This document shows positions 53,926-64,000 of a stretch of 64,000 nt of DNA, piece by piece. The notes beneath the pieces were generated by a model that ran no database searches, was not told the DNA's origin, and saw nothing but the letters and a program-made list of their open reading frames with translations. The position numbers and the translations under genes were made by a program. The DNA is from Lysinibacillus sp. SGAir0095 (GTDB taxonomy: Bacteria; Bacillota; Bacilli; Bacillales_A; Planococcaceae): assembly GCF_005491425.1 (NCBI RefSeq), contig NZ_CP028083.1:768001-832000 (forward strand), written 5' to 3'. Position 1 is the stretch's first letter. Each line of letters starts with the position of its first letter.

Positions 53926-54780
53926 ATGCCATTAGTATCGATGAAAGAAATGTTGATTAAAGCGAAAAATGAGGGTTATGCTGTAGGGCAATTTAATATT
54001 AATAACCTTGAATTTACTCAAGCTATTTTACTTGCTGCTGAAGAAGAGAAGTCTCCAGTAATTCTGGGTGTTTCTGAAGGTGCAGGGAAATATATGGGTG
54101 GTTTTATTGCCGTTGTGCAAATGGTAAAGGGGTTAATGGAAAGCTATAAAATTACTGTACCTGTTGCGATTCATTTAGACCATGGTTCAAGCTTTGATAA
54201 ATGTAAAGAAGCCGTAGACGCTGGTTTCACTTCTGTTATGATTGATGCTTCTCATCACCCATTTGAAGAAAATGTGAAAATCACAAATGAGGTTGTTGAA
54301 TATGCTCATGCCAAAGGTGTTTCCGTTGAGGCAGAATTAGGAACAGTTGGTGGAGAAGAAGATGGTGTCATTGGTGGCATTATGTATGCTGATCCAGCTG
54401 AATGTAAAGCGCTTGTTGATGCTACTAATATTGATTGCCTAGCACCTGCATTAGGCTCTGTACATGGTCCTTATAAAGGTGAACCAAAATTAGGGTTCGA
54501 CGAAATGAAGCAAATTGGCGAAGAAACAGGTATGCCATTGGTACTTCACGGTGGTACTGGTATTCCTGACGAGCAAATCAAGCGTGCCGTTTCTTTAGGT
54601 ACTGCTAAAATTAACGTAAATACTGAAAATCAAATTGCGGCAACAAACGTGATTCGTGAAGTTTTAGAGTCAAATAAAAATGTTTACGATCCACGCAAAT
54701 ATTTAGCACCTGCTCGCGATGCTATTAAAGAAACGGTTATCGGAAAAATGCGCGTATTCGGTAGTTCACAAAAAGCTTAA
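53926..54780 (+). CDS. fbaA: Class II fructose-1,6-bisphosphate aldolase
   Basis: Zinc enzyme of glycolysis and gluconeogenesis, cleaving fructose-1,6-bisphosphate to triose phosphates. 284 aa; the zinc and catalytic residues are in HLDHGSS (Asp-His), [10 protein letters not shown], the His in GSVHGPYKG and the second in [16 protein letters not shown] site precedes ATG 53926. The start of the conserved fbaA-tal-murA-glpX-rho order. Confidence 0.96.
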   Translation: MPLVSMKEMLIKAKNEGYAVGQFNINNLEFTQAILLAAEEEKSPVILGVSEGAGKYMGGFIAVVQMVKGLMESYKITVPVAIHLDHGSSFDKCKEAVDAGFTSVMIDASHHPFEENVKITNEVVEYAHAKGVSVEAELGTVGGEEDGVIGGIMYADPAECKALVDATNIDCLAPALGSVHGPYKGEPKLGFDEMKQIGEETGMPLVLHGGTGIPDEQIKRAVSLGTAKINVNTENQIAATNVIREVLESNKNVYDPRKYLAPARDAIKETVIGKMRVFGSSQKA

Positions 54781-55306
54781 CCTGGATAATCCGAAATATG
54801 TGAGGAATTTAGATTGTATTCTGATAATCTAAAGGCATTCGTAAAACTAAACGTACTATTAAAAAAGCCTGTCTCTTTTGAGCTAGTACAATAATATAAA
54901 AGAAGCAGAATTGTTTATTTTACTTAGAAATTGTAAACTACTCATGTAAATAAAAAGATGAACTGCTTTTCTATTTTATCTTCATTTGAGAAAATGGTGA
55001 GAGGGTGGATGGATAGGAATACAGGAATTTATTCATTCCGATTTACCGTTTGCCAATTGAAGATATAGTCTTGGTGAGCATTGTGGAGGCACTAAGTGTT
55101 GCAGTCAGACTGAAACCTTATTGCCTCACTCGCGTCCAATCATTTGGAGTATCGTAATTTGATATGATTCCACATGGAAAGTAAAACTGCCAACCAAGGC
55201 AAAATGATATAATAATGATTTGCAGGAGAAGTGTTTGATTGTTTTTCAATCGGCCTTCTCTTAGTTTTTTATTGACACAATTTTAAATCATCTGGAGGAA
55301 ATTATA
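54781..55306. other. Intergenic interval fbaA-tal with nested hairpins
   Basis: 526 bp without a credible gene. A compound hairpin lies at 55083-55129 (GTGGAGGCACTAAG pairing with CTTATTGCCTCAC; inner CAGT/ACTG). A TATAAT at 55208-55213 precedes the terminator at 55224-55270, so a short leader transcript with attenuation of the next gene is conceivable. TTGACA at 55273-55278 could be the -35 of another promoter. Confidence 0.5.
55224..55270 (+). terminator. Terminator just upstream of the transaldolase gene
   Basis: GGAGAAG-n-GATTG and CAATC-n-CTTCTC(T) form a stem with a small internal loop, followed by TAGTTTTTT. Confidence 0.75.
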
Positions 55307-55957
55307 ATGAAATTTTTTATTGATACAGCGAATTTTGAGGAAATTAAAGAAGCGCACTCTTGGGGAATTTTATCGGGTGTTACAACGAACCCATCATTAG
55401 TAGCGAAAGAGGCGAACGTTTCATTTCATGATCGCTTACGTGAAATCTCAGAATTAGTAAATGGTTCTGTAAGTGGTGAAGTTATTTCACTGGAAGCAGA
55501 AGGGATGATTAAAGAAGGCCTAGAATTAGCTGCAATTGCACCAAATATTACAGTTAAGCTACCAATGACTCCTGAAGGGCTAAAAGCATGTAAATTCTTC
55601 TCTGAAAAAGGCATTAAAACGAATGTAACGCTTATTTTTAGTGCAAATCAAGCTTTAATGGCAGCTCGTGCTGGTGCCACATATGTATCACCATTTGTAG
55701 GACGTTTAGATGATATTGGACAAAGCGGAGTTGAATTAATTGCTACAATTTCTGATTTGTTTGCCATCCACGGAATTGAAACAGAAATTATCGCTGCTTC
55801 TATCCGTCATCCACAACACATTACAGATGTAGCTTTAGCAGGAGCTGATATTGCGACAACTCCATTCAAAGTATTAAAGCAACTATTCCATCACCCATTA
55901 ACGGATAAAGGAATTGAAGGATTTTTAGCTGACTGGGAAAATCGCAAAAGTAAGTAA
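55307..55957 (+). CDS. tal: Transaldolase / fructose-6-phosphate aldolase family
   Basis: 216-aa short transaldolase (TalC/FSA subfamily) using a Schiff-base lysine. Seen: [32 protein letters not shown], the catalytic Lys in NITVKLPMT (near residue 86), [10 protein letters not shown] and [11 protein letters not shown]. The subfamily contains both true transaldolases and fructose-6-phosphate aldolases; genomic position matches B. subtilis ywjH (tal), so transaldolase is more likely. GGAGGAAAT precedes the ATG. Confidence 0.92.
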   Translation: MKFFIDTANFEEIKEAHSWGILSGVTTNPSLVAKEANVSFHDRLREISELVNGSVSGEVISLEAEGMIKEGLELAAIAPNITVKLPMTPEGLKACKFFSEKGIKTNVTLIFSANQALMAARAGATYVSPFVGRLDDIGQSGVELIATISDLFAIHGIETEIIAASIRHPQHITDVALAGADIATTPFKVLKQLFHHPLTDKGIEGFLADWENRKSK

Positions 55958-56316
55958 TTTAAACGAGTAGCCAGGATTTTTTTGTTAAAACCCTAACTAG
56001 CCATGTCCAACCATTCAACTAAATGGGTAAAATGAAATACTATAAAGATAAGAAAAAAATTTGAATTGTTAATAAATTTAAGCTTTAAATTGTGAAAATG
56101 GTAAATAATAAACAATAATACAAAAAATTTTCCTGCTGCAAAATGGTCCATTGAGAGAAAGAAAGCAGCAATGGGCTTTTAAAAAGCCAATTGCTGCTAA
56201 GATAAATACCTTTCGCATTTAATTGATAAGAAAGGCGTATTTGATAGAAAGTGAACGATTACTAAACAAGTAAGACCATCATAAGTGAAACTTTCCAATC
56301 ATAAGGGAGAACGGAT
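55958..56316. other. Intergenic interval tal-murA with a strong hairpin
   Basis: 359 bp with no gene. AGCAGCAATGGGCTTTT and AAAAGCCAATTGCTGCT (56164-56198) form a 16-bp stem with one mismatch. No T tract follows, so it is either a processed RNA end or an element of the murA leader. Confidence 0.55.
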
Positions 56317-57597
56317 ATGGATGTTTATAAAATTAATGGCGGAAATCGTCTAAGAGGAACAGTAAAAGTCAGTGGAGCAAAAAACAGTGCGGTTGCATTA
56401 ATCCCTGCATCTATCTTAGCAAATTCTTCAGTCACTATTGGAGGTATACCTGAAATTTCTGATGCTTGGACGCTAAAAGCATTATTGGAAGAGCTTGGTG
56501 GCGAAGTTACTTTTAAAGATGGACAGATGATTATCGACCCAACTCAAATGCAAGCTATTCCACTACCGAATGGTAATGTAAAAAAACTTCGCGCATCCTA
56601 TTATTTAATGGGGGCTATGCTTGGCCGTTTCAAAAAAGCCGTTATCGGATTACCGGGTGGATGCTTCTTAGGACCACGTCCGATTGATCAGCATATAAAA
56701 GGATTTGAAGCTCTCGGTGCAAAAGTAACTAACGAACACGGTGCCATCTATCTTCGTGCTGAGGAATTAGTTGGGGCTAAAATTTATTTGGACGTAGCAA
56801 GTGTTGGTGCGACAATTAACATTATGCTAGCAGCTGTTCGTGCAAAAGGTCGTACAATTATCGAGAATGCGGCAAAAGAACCTGAAATTATTGACGTTGC
56901 GACACTGTTAACAAATATGGGAGCCAATATCAAAGGTGCAGGTACGAGTGTGATTCGTATTGATGGAGTAGAAGAACTACATGGTACTAATCATACGATT
57001 ATTCCAGATCGCATTGAAGCAGCAACATTTATGATAATGGCTGCAGCGATTGGTGATGGTGTTACGGTAGATAATGTAATTCCTTTCCACCTTGAGGCAG
57101 TTACAGCCAAATTACGTGAGATGGGTGTGAAAATTGAAGAAGGTGAAGAGAGTATGTATATTCATCGCTCAGACATTCTTCAAGCAGTTGATGTGAAAAC
57201 CCTCGTTTATCCAGGTTTTCCAACAGACGTACAGCAACCACTTTCCGTATTAATGACGCAGGCAATAGGAGCATCGAAGGTGACGGATACAATCTACTCA
57301 GCTCGTTTCAAACATATCGATGAACTTCGTCGAATGAATGCAAACGCGAGAGTGGAAGGTAATTCTGCTATTATTCAAGGCCCATCAAAGCTTCATGGCT
57401 CCACAGTGACAGCCACAGATTTACGCGCTGGTGCCGCGCTTGTTTTAGCAGGGTTAATTGCCGAAGGAGAAACTGAAATACAGGATATCCACCATATCGA
57501 GCGAGGATATAGTTCATTAATACAAAAACTTTGTGCAATTGGTGCTGATATTCGTCGTGAGTCCATTACAACAAGTGTTATTAAAAGAGCGAAATAA
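56317..57597 (+). CDS. murA: UDP-N-acetylglucosamine 1-carboxyvinyltransferase (MurA2/MurZ type)
   Basis: First committed step of peptidoglycan synthesis, adding enolpyruvate to UDP-GlcNAc; cytoplasmic target of fosfomycin. 426 aa, EPSP-synthase fold. [13 protein letters not shown] near the N-terminus and the reactive Cys in [12 protein letters not shown] (near residue 115) are intact, so sensitivity is expected. The location between tal and glpX corresponds to the second copy (murZ/murAB) of B. subtilis. AGGGAGAA precedes ATG 56317. Confidence 0.94.
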   Translation: MDVYKINGGNRLRGTVKVSGAKNSAVALIPASILANSSVTIGGIPEISDAWTLKALLEELGGEVTFKDGQMIIDPTQMQAIPLPNGNVKKLRASYYLMGAMLGRFKKAVIGLPGGCFLGPRPIDQHIKGFEALGAKVTNEHGAIYLRAEELVGAKIYLDVASVGATINIMLAAVRAKGRTIIENAAKEPEIIDVATLLTNMGANIKGAGTSVIRIDGVEELHGTNHTIIPDRIEAATFMIMAAAIGDGVTVDNVIPFHLEAVTAKLREMGVKIEEGEESMYIHRSDILQAVDVKTLVYPGFPTDVQQPLSVLMTQAIGASKVTDTIYSARFKHIDELRRMNANARVEGNSAIIQGPSKLHGSTVTATDLRAGAALVLAGLIAEGETEIQDIHHIERGYSSLIQKLCAIGADIRRESITTSVIKRAK

Positions 57598-57702
57598 TAT
57601 ATTGAATTCATCCGTAATGAGTTAACGAAATATGTTACAATAGATGGAGCATATAGATCGGCAAAGATAAGACCTAAGCCGACACCGGGAGGCAAATGAA
57701 GA

Positions 57703-58665
57703 ATGGAACGTAGTTTAACGATGGAAGTTGTACGCGTAACTGAAGCAGCAGCAATCGCTTCTGCAAAATGGATGGGACGCGGTTTAAAAGAGGAAGCAGA
57801 TGACGCAGCAACAACAGCAATGCGAGCATTATTTGATACAATCCCAATGTATGGTACTGTTGTAATTGGTGAAGGTGAAATGGACGAAGCACCAATGCTT
57901 TATATTGGTGAAGAACTTGGCCTTCGTAACGGCGGTCCACAAGTAGACATTGCGGTTGACCCTCTTGAAGGAACAAACATCGTTGCAAAAGGTACAAATG
58001 GCGCAATGACGGTTCTGGCAATTGCAGATCGTGGAAACTTATTAAACGCACCAGATATGTATATGGAAAAACTAGCAGTTGGTCCTGAAGCCGCTGGTAA
58101 AGTAGATATTACAGCTTCAGTAACAGAAAATCTTCACGCAGTAGCTAAAGCAAAGAACAAAGAAATATCAGATGTAGTGGCGGTATTATTAGATCGTCCT
58201 AGACATCAGCAGATTGTTGACGAAATCCGTGCAGCAGGTGCGCGTATTAAATTCATTCAAGACGGTGATGTGAGTGCAGCTATTAATACTGCATTTGACG
58301 AAACTGGTATTGACATTATGTTTGGTACCGGAGGAGCTCCAGAGGGAGTTATTTCCGCAGTTGCATTAAAGTGCTTAGGTGGAGACTTCCAAGCAAGATT
58401 AATTCCAGAAGACGAGGCACAGGTCTTACGTTGTGAAAAAATGGGAATTGATGTAAATAAGGTATTATACCTAGACGATTTGGTTAAAGGTGATGATGCG
58501 ATTTTTGCAGCAACAGCCGTAACTGATAGTGAATTGATGAAGGGCGTTCAATATAAAGGTTCATACTGTTTAACAAACTCTTTGGTAATGCGTGCAAAAA
58601 CAGGAACTGTCCGTTTTGTTGAAGGACGTCACAATATCGATAAAAAACCTAGATATGTAAAATAA
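57703..58665 (+). CDS. glpX: Class II fructose-1,6-bisphosphatase GlpX
   Basis: Gluconeogenic phosphatase of 320 aa from the lithium-sensitive family. Metal motifs [11 protein letters not shown] and [13 protein letters not shown] are present, as is [10 protein letters not shown]. Preceded by GGGAGG at about 57689. In B. subtilis ywjI (glpX) lies at this place between murZ and rho. It works with fbaA in the same neighbourhood. A large inverted repeat follows. Confidence 0.94.
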   Translation: MERSLTMEVVRVTEAAAIASAKWMGRGLKEEADDAATTAMRALFDTIPMYGTVVIGEGEMDEAPMLYIGEELGLRNGGPQVDIAVDPLEGTNIVAKGTNGAMTVLAIADRGNLLNAPDMYMEKLAVGPEAAGKVDITASVTENLHAVAKAKNKEISDVVAVLLDRPRHQQIVDEIRAAGARIKFIQDGDVSAAINTAFDETGIDIMFGTGGAPEGVISAVALKCLGGDFQARLIPEDEAQVLRCEKMGIDVNKVLYLDDLVKGDDAIFAATAVTDSELMKGVQYKGSYCLTNSLVMRAKTGTVRFVEGRHNIDKKPRYVK

Positions 58666-58679
58666 ATTACTTCAAACAT

Positions 58680-58763
58680 AGATGCCTGATAAAAATCGGA
58701 TGTTCATATGGATAACCACTTACTATCCACATTAAATCTCCACAACTAAAATCAGGCATCTTC
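58680..58763 (+). repeat. Nested inverted repeat downstream of glpX
   Basis: AGATGCCTGAT (58680-58690) pairs exactly with ATCAGGCATCT (58751-58761) across about 60 bases, inside which GGATA and TATCC pair. Followed by a pyrimidine-rich TCCTACTATTCTTTCTT. Possibly the glpX transcript end, or a structured RNA. Confidence 0.7.
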
Positions 58764-58942
58764 CTACTATTCTTTCTTACTTTATAAAACCCTACGGCAA
58801 TACAACTTCAAATGATAGAAAAATGCGATAGGTGGCCACATAGACACTAAATCGATGTTTTTCTTATGCAGTGATTTATCTGTTTTAGCCTTTCTATTCA
58901 GTATAAAATAGATGAAAAATTTAAATAGACTGGAGATATGCT

Positions 58943-60226
58943 ATGTCGGCATTAACTATATCGCAATTAGAAAATATGACGTTAAAAGAGTTATATTCTC
59001 TAGCGCGTGATTACAAGATTTCTTATTATAGTAAATTAACAAAAAAAGAATTAATCTTTTCCATTTTAAAATCCCGTTCTGAACAAGAAGGCTTCTTCTT
59101 CATGGAAGGTGTACTTGAAATTGTAAACCAAGAGGGCTTTGGATTCCTGCGTCCTATCAACTATTCTCCTTCTAAAGAAGATATTTATATTTCAGCTTCA
59201 CAAATTCGTCGTTTCGATCTTCGAAATGGGGACAAGGTTTCCGGTAAGGTCCGCCCACCAAAAGAAAATGAACGCTATTTTGGATTGCTTCAAGTTGACG
59301 CAGTAAATGGGGAAGACCCTGAAGTAGCAAAAGAACGTGTTCACTTCCCGGCATTAACACCTCTTTATCCGGATAGACATATTAAGTTGGAAACATCTCC
59401 AAATAAAATGTCCACTCGTATTATGGACCTAGTTGCACCTGTTGGTTTTGGTCAACGTGGATTGATTGTCGCTCCACCGAAAGCAGGGAAAACATCACTT
59501 TTAAAAGAAGTTGCAAATGCAATTACAACAAATTATCCTGAAGCCGAACTGATTGTACTTTTGATTGATGAACGTCCAGAGGAAGTAACGGATATCGAGC
59601 GTTCAGTTAAAGCGGATGTTGTAAGCTCTACATTTGATGAAGTACCAGAAAATCATGTAAAAGTAGCAGAGCTTGTATTAGAACGAGCAAGACGACTAGT
59701 AGAACATAAACGTGACGTCATTATCTTGATGGACTCAATAACACGATTAGCTCGTGCATATAACTTAGTAATTCCTCCAAGTGGACGAACACTTTCTGGT
59801 GGTATTGACCCAGCTGCGTTCCACAGACCTAAACGATTCTTTGGTTCTGCGCGAAATATCGAAGAAGGTGGCAGTTTAACGATTTTGGCAACTGCTTTAG
59901 TTGATACAGGATCGCGTATGGATGAAGTAATCTATGAAGAATTCAAAGGAACAGGAAATTTAGAGCTTCACTTAGATCGTCACCTTGCAGAACGTCGTAT
60001 CTTCCCAGCACTAGATATTCGCCGTTCAGGAACACGCAAAGAGGAGCTTCTGATACCTTCTGAGCAATTAGAAAAATTATGGGCAATTCGTAAAACGTTT
60101 TCAGATGCACCTGACTTTGCAGAGCGCTTCTTAAGAAAACTACGTACATCTAAATCAAACGAGGAATTCTTTGAAAAGCTTAACAGCGATATGAAAAAGG
60201 CAACAAAAGGAAAAGGGTTAATCTAA
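58943..60226 (+). CDS. rho: Transcription termination factor Rho
   Basis: Hexameric RNA helicase that ends untranslated transcripts. 427 aa: N-terminal Rho_N helix bundle ([15 protein letters not shown]), RNA-binding cold-shock domain ([15 protein letters not shown]), then the RecA-like ATPase with Walker [14 protein letters not shown] (near residue 180), Walker [11 protein letters not shown] and the Q/R loops ([16 protein letters not shown]). No long insertion. ATG 58943 preceded by GGAGA. Located upstream of rpmE as in B. subtilis. Confidence 0.97.
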   Translation: MSALTISQLENMTLKELYSLARDYKISYYSKLTKKELIFSILKSRSEQEGFFFMEGVLEIVNQEGFGFLRPINYSPSKEDIYISASQIRRFDLRNGDKVSGKVRPPKENERYFGLLQVDAVNGEDPEVAKERVHFPALTPLYPDRHIKLETSPNKMSTRIMDLVAPVGFGQRGLIVAPPKAGKTSLLKEVANAITTNYPEAELIVLLIDERPEEVTDIERSVKADVVSSTFDEVPENHVKVAELVLERARRLVEHKRDVIILMDSITRLARAYNLVIPPSGRTLSGGIDPAAFHRPKRFFGSARNIEEGGSLTILATALVDTGSRMDEVIYEEFKGTGNLELHLDRHLAERRIFPALDIRRSGTRKEELLIPSEQLEKLWAIRKTFSDAPDFAERFLRKLRTSKSNEEFFEKLNSDMKKATKGKGLI

Positions 60227-60339
60227 TTTCTTTGGGATAACAGACTCTATTAGATATAGACTAAACAGTTTAAAATTTTACCATTTATTTTTTAGTTGCG
60301 TTCAAATTTATTTCTTGCTATAATCTTTTAAGTATGAAA

Positions 60340-60434
60340 CGTATGCATATGTGACTGACATATTCGGGTCATGTAAGGCATAGTTCGAATAACAACTCTG
60401 TTCCAGATGGTTCAGGGCGAGAGGAGTAACGAAT
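60340..60434 (+). promoter_or_regulatory. Possible structured leader of rpmE
   Basis: The 90 bases before rpmE have complementary segments (CATATG..., TTCGAAT/ATTCGGG, GTTCCAGATGGTTC) and end in GAGGAG. L31 leaders that bind L31 are described in Firmicutes; this one was not matched to the published structure, so it is a candidate only. Confidence 0.3.
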
Positions 60435-60635
60435 ATGAAACAAGGAATTCATCCAGATTACAAAACTGCAACAGTAACATGCTCTTGCGGTAACACATTC
60501 GAAACAGGTTCAGTAAAAGAAAAAATTACTGTAGAATTCTGTAACGAATGCCACCCATTCTACACTGGACGCCAAAAATTCGCTTCAGCTGACGGACGCG
60601 TGGATCGTTTCAACAAAAAATACGGAATTAAGTAA
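60435..60635 (+). CDS. rpmE: Ribosomal protein L31 (zinc-binding form)
   Basis: 66-aa 50S subunit protein. It has the four zinc ligands of the RpmE type, Cys16 and Cys18 (TCSCG) and Cys36 and Cys39 (FCNECHP), so it is the zinc form and not the zinc-free RpmE2 (YtiA). The GAGAGGAG site precedes ATG 60435. Followed by a strong terminator. Confidence 0.97.
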   Translation: MKQGIHPDYKTATVTCSCGNTFETGSVKEKITVEFCNECHPFYTGRQKFASADGRVDRFNKKYGIK

Positions 60636-60645
60636 GCATGATCAG

Positions 60646-60680
60646 ATGCCTGTCCAGTATCACACTGGCAGGCATTTTTT
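60646..60680 (+). terminator. Terminator of rpmE
   Basis: ATGCCTGTCCAGT, ATCAC loop, ACTGGCAGGCAT with one bulge, then six T. Confidence 0.93.
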
Positions 60681-60888
60681 ATTAGAAATGAATATTGCTG
60701 ATGTTTTAGAGAAGTTATTCTGCATTATCAACCTGCAACCTACAAAGTAAGTAGCGCAATAACTCCAGAAATCATAGTAGTTGTAATTATTGTGACCAAT
60801 CCGAAATTGTCTGACTTTCATGGAATAATTGTAGAATCAGTGTATTATGCGATATACTATGTATATAGAGGATATCGTATAATAAGTA

Positions 60889-60920
60889 TGCCTTGAGTGC
60901 ACCATCTCAAGGCACTTTTT
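60889..60920 (+). terminator. Second hairpin terminator between rpmE and tdk
   Basis: TGCCTTGAG, TGCACCAT loop, CTCAAGGCA and six T. A TATAAT at 60878-60883 sits just before it. Confidence 0.8.
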
Positions 60921-60975
60921 TAAGCGGATTGGAAGTATATAAATATCGAGGTTATCCGCATAAGAAAAGACATCC

Positions 60976-61008
60976 AACTCGACCTAGCCTGGTCGAGTTG
61001 TGTTTTTA
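60976..61008 (+). terminator. Third hairpin between rpmE and tdk
   Basis: AACTCGACC, TAGCCT loop, GGTCGAGTT then GTGTTTTT. Together with the two preceding hairpins it fills the otherwise gene-free 446-bp rpmE-tdk gap. Confidence 0.78.
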
Positions 61009-61081
61009 GGTGTGTTTTTCTAATGTGTTAACATAGTTATACTAAGTAAATAGAGATCAACTTAGAAAGAGGTTTGTTGGA

Positions 61082-61654
61082 ATGGCGCAATTATTTTTTA
61101 AACATGGGGCAATGAATAGCGGAAAATCTATTGAAATTCTTAAAGTTGCACATAACTATGAAGAACAAGATAAGCCAGTATTAATATTTACTTCAGGAAT
61201 CGATACAAGAGATGAAGTAGGTTATGTATCCAGTCGTATTGGACTTAAGCGCCAGGCGATACCAGTATTCGATGATACCGACTTATATGAGTATGTTGAA
61301 AACTTCCCTCAAAAACTATACTGTGTATTAGTTGATGAAGTGCAATTTTTATCAAAAAAACATGTACTGCAATTAGCCAAAATAGTAGATCATTTAAAAA
61401 TTCCGGTGATGGGTTTTGGTTTGAAAAATGATTTCCAAAATGAACTATTTGAAGGCAGTCGCTATATGCTGACATATGCAGACAAAATTGAAGAGATGAA
61501 AACAATCTGTTGGTTCTGTCATAAAAAGGCAACAATGAATTTAAGAGTAGATGAAAACAAGAAACCTGTTTACACAGGTGAACAAATTCAAATCGGTGGA
61601 AATGATACATATTATCCTGTATGTCGCCAGTGTCATGAAAATCCACCGCTTTAA
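61082..61654 (+). CDS. tdk: Thymidine kinase
   Basis: Salvages thymidine to dTMP; type II (TK1-like) tetrameric kinase of 190 aa. P-loop [10 protein letters not shown] (residues about 9-18), Walker B-like VDEVQFL with catalytic Glu, a lasso region, and a structural zinc site formed by CWFC and CRQC. GAAAGAGG precedes ATG 61082. Conserved order rpmE-tdk-prfA. Confidence 0.95.
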   Translation: MAQLFFKHGAMNSGKSIEILKVAHNYEEQDKPVLIFTSGIDTRDEVGYVSSRIGLKRQAIPVFDDTDLYEYVENFPQKLYCVLVDEVQFLSKKHVLQLAKIVDHLKIPVMGFGLKNDFQNELFEGSRYMLTYADKIEEMKTICWFCHKKATMNLRVDENKKPVYTGEQIQIGGNDTYYPVCRQCHENPPL

Positions 61655-61760
61655 GTAGCATCTGGTAAGTAAAAACTTGGATTTTAATCATTTGACATAT
61701 ATAATTTATGATGGAATTATGCTCATTTAATGGGCGGCAATACAAAGGATACAAATGATT

Positions 61761-61785
61761 GCATATTCCCCTTATGGGAATATGC
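61761..61785 (+). other. Hairpin between tdk and prfA
   Basis: GCATATTCCC and GGGAATATGC, a perfect 10-bp stem with a five-base loop. A-rich sequence follows on the plus strand, so it is a weak terminator at best. Confidence 0.6.
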
Positions 61786-61825
61786 TAAAAATAAAATATG
61801 ATACTAATAAATTAGAGGTGAACCC

Positions 61826-62902
61826 ATGTTTGATCGATTACAAGCGGTTGAAGACCGTTATGAAAGATTAAATGAACTCCTTAGCGATCCAGATATCGTT
61901 AGTGATAGCAAAAAGCTTCGCGAATATTCAAAAGAGCAGTCGGATATTCAAGAAATGGTAGAAGTCTACCGAGAATATAAAGATGTAAAACAACAGCTAG
62001 TCGACACAAAGGAAATGCTGGATAACGAAAAAGATCCAGAAATGCATGAAATGGTAAAAGAAGAATTTAATGAACTAAATAGTCGCATTCCTGAACTTGA
62101 AGAGCGTTTGAGAATTCTGCTGATTCCAAAAGACCCGAACGATGATAAAAACGTAATCATGGAGATTCGTGGAGCAGCAGGTGGAGACGAGGCGAATATT
62201 TTTGCCGGGGATTTATTCCGTATGTATACGCGCTATGCTGAAACACAGGGCTGGAAAATTGATATTATGGAAGCTACACCAAATGCAATGGGTGGCTACA
62301 AAGAAGTCATTTTCATGATCAATGGCCAAGGTGCTTATTCAAAATTCAAGTACGAAAACGGCGCTCACCGAGTTCAGCGTGTCCCTGCAACAGAGTCACA
62401 AGGTCGTATCCATACTTCTACCGCAACGGTTGCATGTTTACCAGAAGTAGAAGAAGTAGATGTTGAAATTCACGAAAAAGATATTCGTGTGGATACTTTT
62501 GCATCGTCTGGTGCAGGTGGGCAATCCGTAAATACAACGATGTCAGCTGTTCGTATGACCCATCTTCCAACAGGTGTTGTTGTTTCGATGCAGGATGAGC
62601 GTTCTCAGATCAAAAACCGTGAAAAAGCAATGAAGATCTTGCGTGCTCGTGTTGCAGATATGTATATGCAAGAAGCACAAAAGGAAATTGATGCTACTCG
62701 TAAATCGGCAGTTGGAACAGGTGATCGTTCTGAACGTATTCGCACATACAACTATCCACAAAATCGTGTCACAGACCACCGCATTGGTTTAACTCTTCAA
62801 AAACTTGATATTATCATGGAAGGCAAGCTCGATGAAATCATCGATGCATTAATGCTGGAAGAGCAAGCTTCAAAACTTGCACACTTAAACGATGAAGCAT
62901 AA
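61826..62902 (+). CDS. prfA: Peptide chain release factor 1
   Basis: Recognises UAA and UAG and triggers peptide release. 358 aa; the codon-recognition PAT motif ([11 protein letters not shown]) and the catalytic GGQ loop ([11 protein letters not shown], near residue 233) are intact. AGAGGTGAA precedes ATG 61826. The gene for the methyltransferase that modifies the GGQ glutamine (prmC) overlaps its end by 11 bases. Confidence 0.97.
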   Translation: MFDRLQAVEDRYERLNELLSDPDIVSDSKKLREYSKEQSDIQEMVEVYREYKDVKQQLVDTKEMLDNEKDPEMHEMVKEEFNELNSRIPELEERLRILLIPKDPNDDKNVIMEIRGAAGGDEANIFAGDLFRMYTRYAETQGWKIDIMEATPNAMGGYKEVIFMINGQGAYSKFKYENGAHRVQRVPATESQGRIHTSTATVACLPEVEEVDVEIHEKDIRVDTFASSGAGGQSVNTTMSAVRMTHLPTGVVVSMQDERSQIKNREKAMKILRARVADMYMQEAQKEIDATRKSAVGTGDRSERIRTYNYPQNRVTDHRIGLTLQKLDIIMEGKLDEIIDALMLEEQASKLAHLNDEA

Positions 62903-63752
62903 AACAATTTTTGAGGCCCTTAATTGGGCTTCTTCTTTTTTAGTAGACAAAGGTCGTGACGAAAATGCTGCGAGATTGCTTATGCAGCACATTTATGCAA
63001 TGAATTACTCGGGTTTGATGATGCGAATGCACGATGCTATAGATGAAGAAAAGTGGAATCAATTTCAAAAAGATGTTGAGGAACATGCGAAGGGTCGCCC
63101 AGTACAATATATAACAGGCGTTGAAGAGTTTTATGGCAGAACTTTTCGTGTCGATGAATCGGTGTTAATTCCTCGTCCAGAAACAGAGGAGTTAATTTTA
63201 GGAACAATCGAGCGTATGAAAAAACTTTTCGGAGATGGAACTGAGCTCAAGCTTGCAGATATTGGAACGGGCAGTGGAGCCATAGCAATTACCATGAAAA
63301 AAGAATGGCCAACTGCAGAAGTGGTTGCAACAGATATCTCTGAGGCAGCACTCGAAACTGCAAAAATGAATGCACGGCAGCTTCAGGCGAATATCGAATT
63401 CCGTTTAGGAGATTTAACTGCACCTCTTGAAGAAGAAAAATGGGACGTTATTTTATCAAATCCGCCGTATATTGCATTTGATGAGGCTAAAGAAATGTCA
63501 GAAATTGTATTGGATCATGAACCCCATTCGGCACTTTTTGCTGATGAAGATGGGTTAATCCTTTACAGAAAACTTGCTGAACAATTACCGAATCTAGTGA
63601 AAAAGCCTGCTTTAATAGGTGTTGAAATTGGTTATACACAGGGTGAAGCTGTGGCGAATTTCTTCAAATCTACTTTTCCGCAGGGGAAAATTGATATCGT
63701 AAAAGATATAAATCAAAAAAATCGAATAGTTTTTTGTGAAATCAATGTATAA
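62892..63752 (+). CDS. prmC: Peptide chain release factor N5-glutamine methyltransferase
   Basis: Methylates the glutamine of the GGQ motif in release factors with S-adenosylmethionine. 286 aa: N-terminal helical domain, SAM site [11 protein letters not shown] (near residue 118) and the amide-methylation motif NPPYI (near residue 190). The gene starts within the end of prfA, so enzyme and substrate are co-expressed. Followed by spoIIR. Confidence 0.96.
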   Translation: MKHKTIFEALNWASSFLVDKGRDENAARLLMQHIYAMNYSGLMMRMHDAIDEEKWNQFQKDVEEHAKGRPVQYITGVEEFYGRTFRVDESVLIPRPETEELILGTIERMKKLFGDGTELKLADIGTGSGAIAITMKKEWPTAEVVATDISEAALETAKMNARQLQANIEFRLGDLTAPLEEEKWDVILSNPPYIAFDEAKEMSEIVLDHEPHSALFADEDGLILYRKLAEQLPNLVKKPALIGVEIGYTQGEAVANFFKSTFPQGKIDIVKDINQKNRIVFCEINV

Positions 63753-63796
63753 AAATCTCTCTTCCAGCCAATTATGATGTCAGGGAGGGATTTAAT

Positions 63797-64000
63797 ATGT
63801 TAAACGATTACGAGATTACAAGAGTTGAGAATACAAATGCCATTCATCCAATAGTAAGTCTATTAAAACTAGTAGCTATTGCAGTAGCCATTGTTTGCTC
63901 TATTATTTTGGTACCCAATGTGATTGAACAAGTCTATGAAACTAGAAGTAATTTAGTGGATGATAGTTTGAAAATTCGAGTAGTGGCAAATAGTAATACC
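63797..64000 (+). CDS. spoIIR: Stage II sporulation protein R (SpoIIR), 3' partial
   Basis: First 68 codons of a secreted signalling protein made in the forespore that activates SpoIIGA to process pro-sigma-E. The visible part has a short cytoplasmic N-terminus, one hydrophobic export segment (about residues 22-42) and the start of the conserved domain, LKIRVVANSNT. AGGGAGGG lies eight bases before ATG 63797. Position after prmC matches B. subtilis. The rest lies beyond the window. Confidence 0.88.
   Translation, partial: MLNDYEITRVENTNAIHPIVSLLKLVAIAVAIVCSIILVPNVIEQVYETRSNLVDDSLKIRVVANSNT

Noticed and set aside
1-64000. tRNA or rRNA genes, prophage or defence island
   Set aside because: No cloverleaf, rRNA segment, integrase, phage or known defence gene was seen; apart from the IS and repeats the window is conserved core chromosome.

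Overview
The window is low-GC chromosomal DNA of an endospore-forming member of the Bacillales, most likely a Planococcaceae/Caryophanaceae organism of the Lysinibacillus, Solibacillus or Ureibacillus type. The evidence is gene content and order: spo0F, gerQ, rsfA, spoIIR and pbpG (sporulation), bshB2 (bacillithiol), and long blocks colinear with Bacillus subtilis. The genus is an inference.

Layout. 1-2.9 kb: an ABC importer of the TrpX/Y/Z (DUF534) type, cut by the window start. 3-4.4 kb: a NERD-domain gene broken by an in-frame TGA, directly followed by a ~20-bp tandem array with a higher-order period. 4.4-9.5 kb (minus strand): ilvA, a YjiH-type membrane protein, bshB2-yojF, pdxK. 9.7-24 kb: a block corresponding to the B. 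subtilis ywd/ywf/ywh region: ung, ywdI, ywdK, gerQ, hemQ, lipL, rsfA, ywfO, ywhB, ywhD, pbpG, speB; pta and speE, which I recall as neighbours there, are absent. 24-26.3 kb: ywiB-argS. 26.7-31.6 kb: a MerR-controlled acyl-CoA ligase/acyl-CoA dehydrogenase operon and a further dehydrogenase. 31.7-35.1 kb: a cobalamin riboswitch followed by a BtuC-type permease, a BtuD-CbiZ fusion and a PduO-type adenosyltransferase. 35.4-46.5 kb: fadF, thiolase, 3-hydroxyacyl-CoA dehydrogenase, two acyl-CoA dehydrogenases (the second is acdA), a TetR regulator and fused isobutyryl-CoA mutase icmF. 47.3-64 kb: the conserved chain rpoE-pyrG-ywjG-spo0F-fbaA-tal-murA-glpX-rho-rpmE-tdk-prfA-prmC-spoIIR, interrupted between rpoE and pyrG by a 52-bp tandem hairpin array into which an IS256-family element has inserted.

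How it works together. Acyl-CoA ligase, four acyl-CoA dehydrogenases, thiolase, hydroxyacyl-CoA dehydrogenase and the FadF electron carrier form a fatty-acid or branched-chain acyl-CoA degradation set. IcmF needs adenosylcobalamin, and a few kilobases upstream a B12-riboswitch-controlled cluster imports, salvages and adenosylates corrinoids. MerR- and TetR-type operators can be read upstream of the catabolic genes. pyrG has the promoter, GGGC start and terminator expected for CTP-sensed reiterative-transcription attenuation.

I found no convincing unknown defence or mobile system. The most unusual material is non-coding: two unrelated intergenic tandem arrays (one with covarying hairpin arms), a clean IS insertion with its target duplication in one of them, repeated hairpins with a conserved loop between spo0F and fbaA, and dispersed inverted repeats. 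No tRNA or rRNA genes and no CRISPR array were seen.
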